DNA of 35,169 nucleotides, from assembly GCA_910589275.1 (NCBI GenBank), contig CAJUTH010000038.1:1-35169 (forward strand). Reading direction: 5' to 3'. How positions within the stretch are numbered: position 1 is the stretch's first letter; the number at the start of each line of letters is the position of its first letter. This stretch comes from an uncultured Dorea sp. (lineage in GTDB: Bacteria; Bacillota; Clostridia; Lachnospirales; Lachnospiraceae). Made by a program: the position numbers and the translations under genes. The notes beneath the pieces were generated by a model. That model had not been told where the DNA came from. It saw only the letters and a list, made by a program, of their open reading frames with translations, and ran no database searches. Shown here piece after piece: positions 32,304-35,169 of the stretch.

Positions 32304-32320
32304 GAGGCCGCTCATAGCAA
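32304..32320 (-). repeat. Fragment of the MITE-like element
   Basis: These 17 bases are the exact reverse complement of 23518-23534, inside the MITE-like element. Flanking bases on both sides also align with small gaps (GAATT before; AATAG-A-CG after). It lies upstream of spoIVA in the 274-base intergenic region 32125-32398. Confidence 0.55.
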
Positions 32321-32335
32321 AATTCAGAGCCTGCG

Positions 32336-32365
32336 TTCATAAATGCACAGATCATCGCATATATT
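32336..32365 (+). promoter_or_regulatory. Possible sigma-E-type promoter of spoIVA
   Basis: TTCATAA (32336-32342), a 15-base spacer and CATATATT (32358-32365) resemble the sporulation sigma-E pattern, about 33 bases before spoIVA. In Bacillus, spoIVA is under sigma-E. The match is suggestive only, in an AT-rich stretch. Confidence 0.35.
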
Positions 32366-32398
32366 TTAACAGCATATACGAAAAGGGGAAGGAAGAGG

Positions 32399-33871
32399 AT
32401 GGATTCTAATCGTTTATACAAAGATATACAGGCAAGGACGAACGGCGAGATATACATAGGAGTAGTAGGGCCGGTACGGACAGGGAAATCGACTTTTATC
32501 AAGCGTTTTATGGAGGTTCTGGTGCTTCCGCATATGGAGGATGAACCGGACAGGGCAAGAACTAGGGATGAATTGCCCCAGTCTGCTTCCGGGAAAACAA
32601 TTATGACTACAGAGCCAAAGTTTATTCCAAAGGAAGCGGCGGAAATCCGTCTGATGGAAGACGTGCCGGTGAAGGTAAGGCTGATTGACTGCGTGGGCTA
32701 TATGGCGGACGGCGCGACGGGACACATTGAAGGAGGAGAAGAGAGACAGGTAAAGACCCCTTGGTTTGATTATGAGATTCCGTTTACGAAGGCCGCGGGG
32801 ATCGGAACAAGAAAGGTGATCCACGACCATGCAACGATAGGGATTGTGATTACTACCGACGGAAGTATCGGGGAACTTCCCAGAGGAAGTTATCTAGAAG
32901 CGGAGGATAAGACAATACGGGAGCTTGCGAGTATCGGGAAGCCCTTTATCGTGCTGGTAAATTCTGCAAGGCCTTTTGGGGAGGAAGCCAAGGAAACGGT
33001 ACGGGAGATGGAAGAAAAATACGGCGTCCGCGCAATGGCGGTCAATTGTGAACAGTTGAAAGAGGAGGATATCCATAAGATTTTGGAGGGAGTGCTTTCT
33101 ACATTTCCGATTTCAGAGATTGAATTTTACATACCAAAATGGGTGGAAATGCTTCCGATAGACCATAAAATCAAGCAGGATCTGCTGAGTCATATCCGGG
33201 AAATATTGGATAACGTGGATGAAATGGGAGATGCTTCCGGGAAGATTGCAATGCCGGAGAGCCCGTATATTGAAGAACTGAGAGTAGAACAGATTGGGAT
33301 GGATACCGGCTGTGTGAAGATTCGTATAGAGGTTGCCCAGCAGTATTATTATGAGATGCTGAGCGAGCTGACAGGGACGGAGATTGCGGGACAATACGAA
33401 CTGATCTCCGAGCTGAAGAATCTGTCCCAGCTTAAGGCAGAGTACGAGGGCGTTAAGGATGCGTTTAACAGCGTGAGGATGCGCGGGTACGGCGTGGTCA
33501 GTCCTACAAGGGATGAAATTACTCTTGATGAGCCGACAGTGATCAAACAGGGCAGCAAATACGGCGTGAAAATACATTCCACAGCTCCGTCCATACATTT
33601 GATCCGGGCAAATATTGAGACAGAGATTGCGCCGATTGTGGGAAATGAACAGCAGGCGGAAGATTTGATTGCTTATATAAAAGAGACGGAGAATCAGGAG
33701 GGAGGTATCTGGCAGACCAATATATTTGGAAAATCCATTGAGGAGCTTGTGATGGACGGCATGAGAAATAAAATGTCGGTTATCAACGATGAGAGCCAGA
33801 CAAAGCTGCAGGATACGATGCAGAAGATTGTTAATGACAGCAACGGCGGATTGGTGTGTATCATTATATAG
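32399..33871 (+). CDS. spoIVA: Stage IV sporulation protein A
   Basis: The 490-residue protein matches SpoIVA (492 in B. subtilis) along its length: MDSNRLYKDIQARTNGEIYI, Walker A GPVRTGKST (24-32), LIDCVGYMADGATGH and TIGIVITTDGSIGELPR. The C-terminus ends NDSNGGLVCIII, close to the usual GGGLICIIL. It is an ATPase that polymerises on the forespore outer membrane and forms the base of the spore coat. It is decisive evidence for an endospore-former. A ribosome binding site (GGAAGAGG) directly precedes the ATG. The gene is monocistronic. Confidence 0.97.
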   Translation: MDSNRLYKDIQARTNGEIYIGVVGPVRTGKSTFIKRFMEVLVLPHMEDEPDRARTRDELPQSASGKTIMTTEPKFIPKEAAEIRLMEDVPVKVRLIDCVGYMADGATGHIEGGEERQVKTPWFDYEIPFTKAAGIGTRKVIHDHATIGIVITTDGSIGELPRGSYLEAEDKTIRELASIGKPFIVLVNSARPFGEEAKETVREMEEKYGVRAMAVNCEQLKEEDIHKILEGVLSTFPISEIEFYIPKWVEMLPIDHKIKQDLLSHIREILDNVDEMGDASGKIAMPESPYIEELRVEQIGMDTGCVKIRIEVAQQYYYEMLSELTGTEIAGQYELISELKNLSQLKAEYEGVKDAFNSVRMRGYGVVSPTRDEITLDEPTVIKQGSKYGVKIHSTAPSIHLIRANIETEIAPIVGNEQQAEDLIAYIKETENQEGGIWQTNIFGKSIEELVMDGMRNKMSVINDESQTKLQDTMQKIVNDSNGGLVCIII

Positions 33872-33942
33872 GCTTGCAAATAGGCCAAAGAATTGTTATT
33901 ATAAAGAGAAAGGTACAAATGAGCACGTATTGGAGGTACATA

Positions 33943-34425
33943 ATGAGAGTTGCAATTATTACGGCAAGTACACCGGTTTACAGAGGACATGAGGAAGATA
34001 AAAGCGGCAGGGTGATTCAGCATATTGTTGAAGAAGCGGGACATAAGGTGGTATTTATGAAACCATTACCTTGCGATAAGACGGTATTATCTACGGTTAT
34101 GCAGAGGATGACAGACGGGCATTTAGTGGATCTGATCCTCACTACGGGAGGTTCCGGCTGTGCTGCCGGAGACTGTATGCCGGAGGCAACCTTAGAGATT
34201 TGCGACAGGCCGGTGGTCGGTATTCCAGAGGCCATGCGTGCGCATACACTGCAGATGACGAAGCGTGCCATGCTGAATAGGAGCGCGGCGGGAATCCGCG
34301 GGGACGTACTAATTGTGAATCTTCCCGGAAAGCCGAATGCAGTGAAACAGTGTCTGGAGTATCTGCTTCCGGAGATTATTCATGCTGTGGGCCTGATTCA
34401 GCAGGAACAGGAACAGGAAGAGTAG
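33943..34425 (+). CDS. MogA/MoaB-family molybdenum cofactor protein
   Basis: The start at 33943 follows GGAGGT by 5 bases. The ~160-residue protein has MRVAIITASTPVYRGHEEDKSG, the molybdopterin-binding TTGGSGCAAGDCMPEAT loop (canonical TTGGTGxxxRDxTPE), and VNLPGKPNAV. The family adenylylates molybdopterin (MogA) or is the related MoaB. The canonical Thr-Gly and Arg-Asp positions are partly changed (SGCAAGD). No other cofactor genes lie in the window, and the next gene follows after 10 bases, suggesting an operon with the MBL hydrolase. Confidence 0.82.
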   Translation: MRVAIITASTPVYRGHEEDKSGRVIQHIVEEAGHKVVFMKPLPCDKTVLSTVMQRMTDGHLVDLILTTGGSGCAAGDCMPEATLEICDRPVVGIPEAMRAHTLQMTKRAMLNRSAAGIRGDVLIVNLPGKPNAVKQCLEYLLPEIIHAVGLIQQEQEQEE

Positions 34426-34435
34426 GAGAATGAGG

Positions 34436-35131
34436 ATGAAGATTACCTATATACAGCATAGTGGATTTATGGCAGAATGCGGGAACTGTGTGCTGGTTTT
34501 TGACTATTATAAAGGGACGCTTCCGTCTATCCGCCAGGATAAGAAGGTATATGTATTTGCGAGCCATAACCATCACGATCATTTTCAGGAGGAAATCTTT
34601 GGCTGGGAAGCGATCTATCCGCAGATACAATATATTCTGTCAGACGATATACAGGCAGAACCAGCGGGTAACAGAGTATTTATAGGACCGGAAGAAGATC
34701 TGGAACTGGAGCATATCAGAATAAAGACGCTTCGCTCTACAGATGAGGGCGTGGCGTTCTTTGTTTCTGTCCGGGAAGGAAACGGCGGACAGGCTGTAAA
34801 TATTTACCATGCGGGAGATTTGAATTGGTGGCACTGGGAGGAGGAAGGGCCGGATTATAACCGGGAGATGGAGAAGAATTTTAAACAGGCACTTTCTTCT
34901 ATAGAGGGCGCTCATATTGATGTAGCCTTCGTTCCGGTGGATCCAAGGCTTGGAGATGCGTATTACTGGGGACTTGACTGGTTAATGCGGCATACGGATA
35001 CTTCGCTTGTGTATCCGATGCATTTGTGGGGAAGATACGAAATCATTGATAAACTGATGAAACAGCCGGAGACGGAGAAGTATCGTGAGAGGATTGTACG
35101 GCTGGGAACGGAAGATAGGGTTGTTTCATGA
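34436..35131 (+). CDS. MBL-fold metallo-hydrolase
   Basis: The start at 34436 has GGAG 7 bases upstream; the ATG at 34430 is too close to it. The ~231-residue protein reads MKITYIQHSGFMAECGNCVLVFDYY, then the metal site SHNHHDHF, the DLNWWHWEEEG segment with a metal-ligand aspartate in YHAGDLNWWHW, and a C-terminal histidine in VYPMHLWG. It resembles the UlaG/RomA-like metal-dependent hydrolases of unknown substrate. It is the last gene; nothing can be said of the final 38 bases. Confidence 0.85.
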   Translation: MKITYIQHSGFMAECGNCVLVFDYYKGTLPSIRQDKKVYVFASHNHHDHFQEEIFGWEAIYPQIQYILSDDIQAEPAGNRVFIGPEEDLELEHIRIKTLRSTDEGVAFFVSVREGNGGQAVNIYHAGDLNWWHWEEEGPDYNREMEKNFKQALSSIEGAHIDVAFVPVDPRLGDAYYWGLDWLMRHTDTSLVYPMHLWGRYEIIDKLMKQPETEKYRERIVRLGTEDRVVS

Positions 35132-35169
35132 AGAAAAACAAATAAACGGAAGAACATAGGATTTATCGA

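Overview
The window looks like a chromosomal segment of an anaerobic, endospore-forming Firmicute of the Lachnospiraceae type (Clostridium cluster XIVa; Dorea, Blautia or Clostridium scindens relatives). The evidence is spoIVA, two DacF-type carboxypeptidase loci next to scpA-scpB, a DUF4317 protein, a sodium-pumping biotin decarboxylase operon, strong GGAGG ribosome binding sites, and a Tn1549-like integrative element gene at the left edge. Species cannot be fixed from the sequence alone.

Layout. 1-620 is the end of an integrative element: a terminator and a sigma-like regulator. It abuts a chromosomal zinc-ribbon membrane-protein gene that appears to have lost its 5' end. 631-7000 is ordinary chromosome: a zinc-ribbon/TPM/SPFH cluster, maf, a YbaK-type tRNA editing protein, a pentapeptide-repeat protein and a DUF4317 protein. 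At 7115 begins a D-Ala-D-Ala carboxypeptidase gene that is cut in two. Its SxxK and SxN motifs lie before 7724 and its KTG motif lies after 16245. The ~8.5 kb between carries a structured repeat-rich left end, an orphan HipA-like kinase, an unrecognised coiled-coil-rich protein, two paralogous AAA-ATPase/PD-(D/E)XK proteins, a broken Hanks-type kinase fragment, a 48-codon ORF and a large serine recombinase. An 8-bp repeat (within an 18-bp near-repeat) sits at both junctions. Joining across it restores one uninterrupted 464-residue reading frame.

17147-23045 returns to chromosome: a metallophosphoesterase, scpA-scpB (condensin partners), an intact DacF-like carboxypeptidase, and a 2-isopropylmalate synthase whose reading frame continues into a complete AraC-type DNA-binding domain. 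23046-23614 has no gene. It holds a 228-bp imperfect palindrome, a strong promoter, and a 146-bp MITE-like element with 17-bp terminal inverted repeats and an 8-bp target duplication. 23615-28938 is a five-gene biotin-dependent carboxyltransferase/sodium pump operon (12S-like carboxyltransferase, lipoprotein-like gamma subunit, biotin carrier, beta subunit, 5S/alpha subunit). 29132-35131 holds small enzymes (GNAT, cysteine hydrolase, HAD, PNPOx-like, aroD on the minus strand), then spoIVA, a MogA/MoaB-like gene and an MBL-fold hydrolase.

The two observations most worth following are the dacF-splitting recombinase element, which looks excisable and could act as an on/off switch for the gene, and the LeuA-AraC fusion. 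Both are inferences from sequence: excision and DNA binding are not shown by the window.
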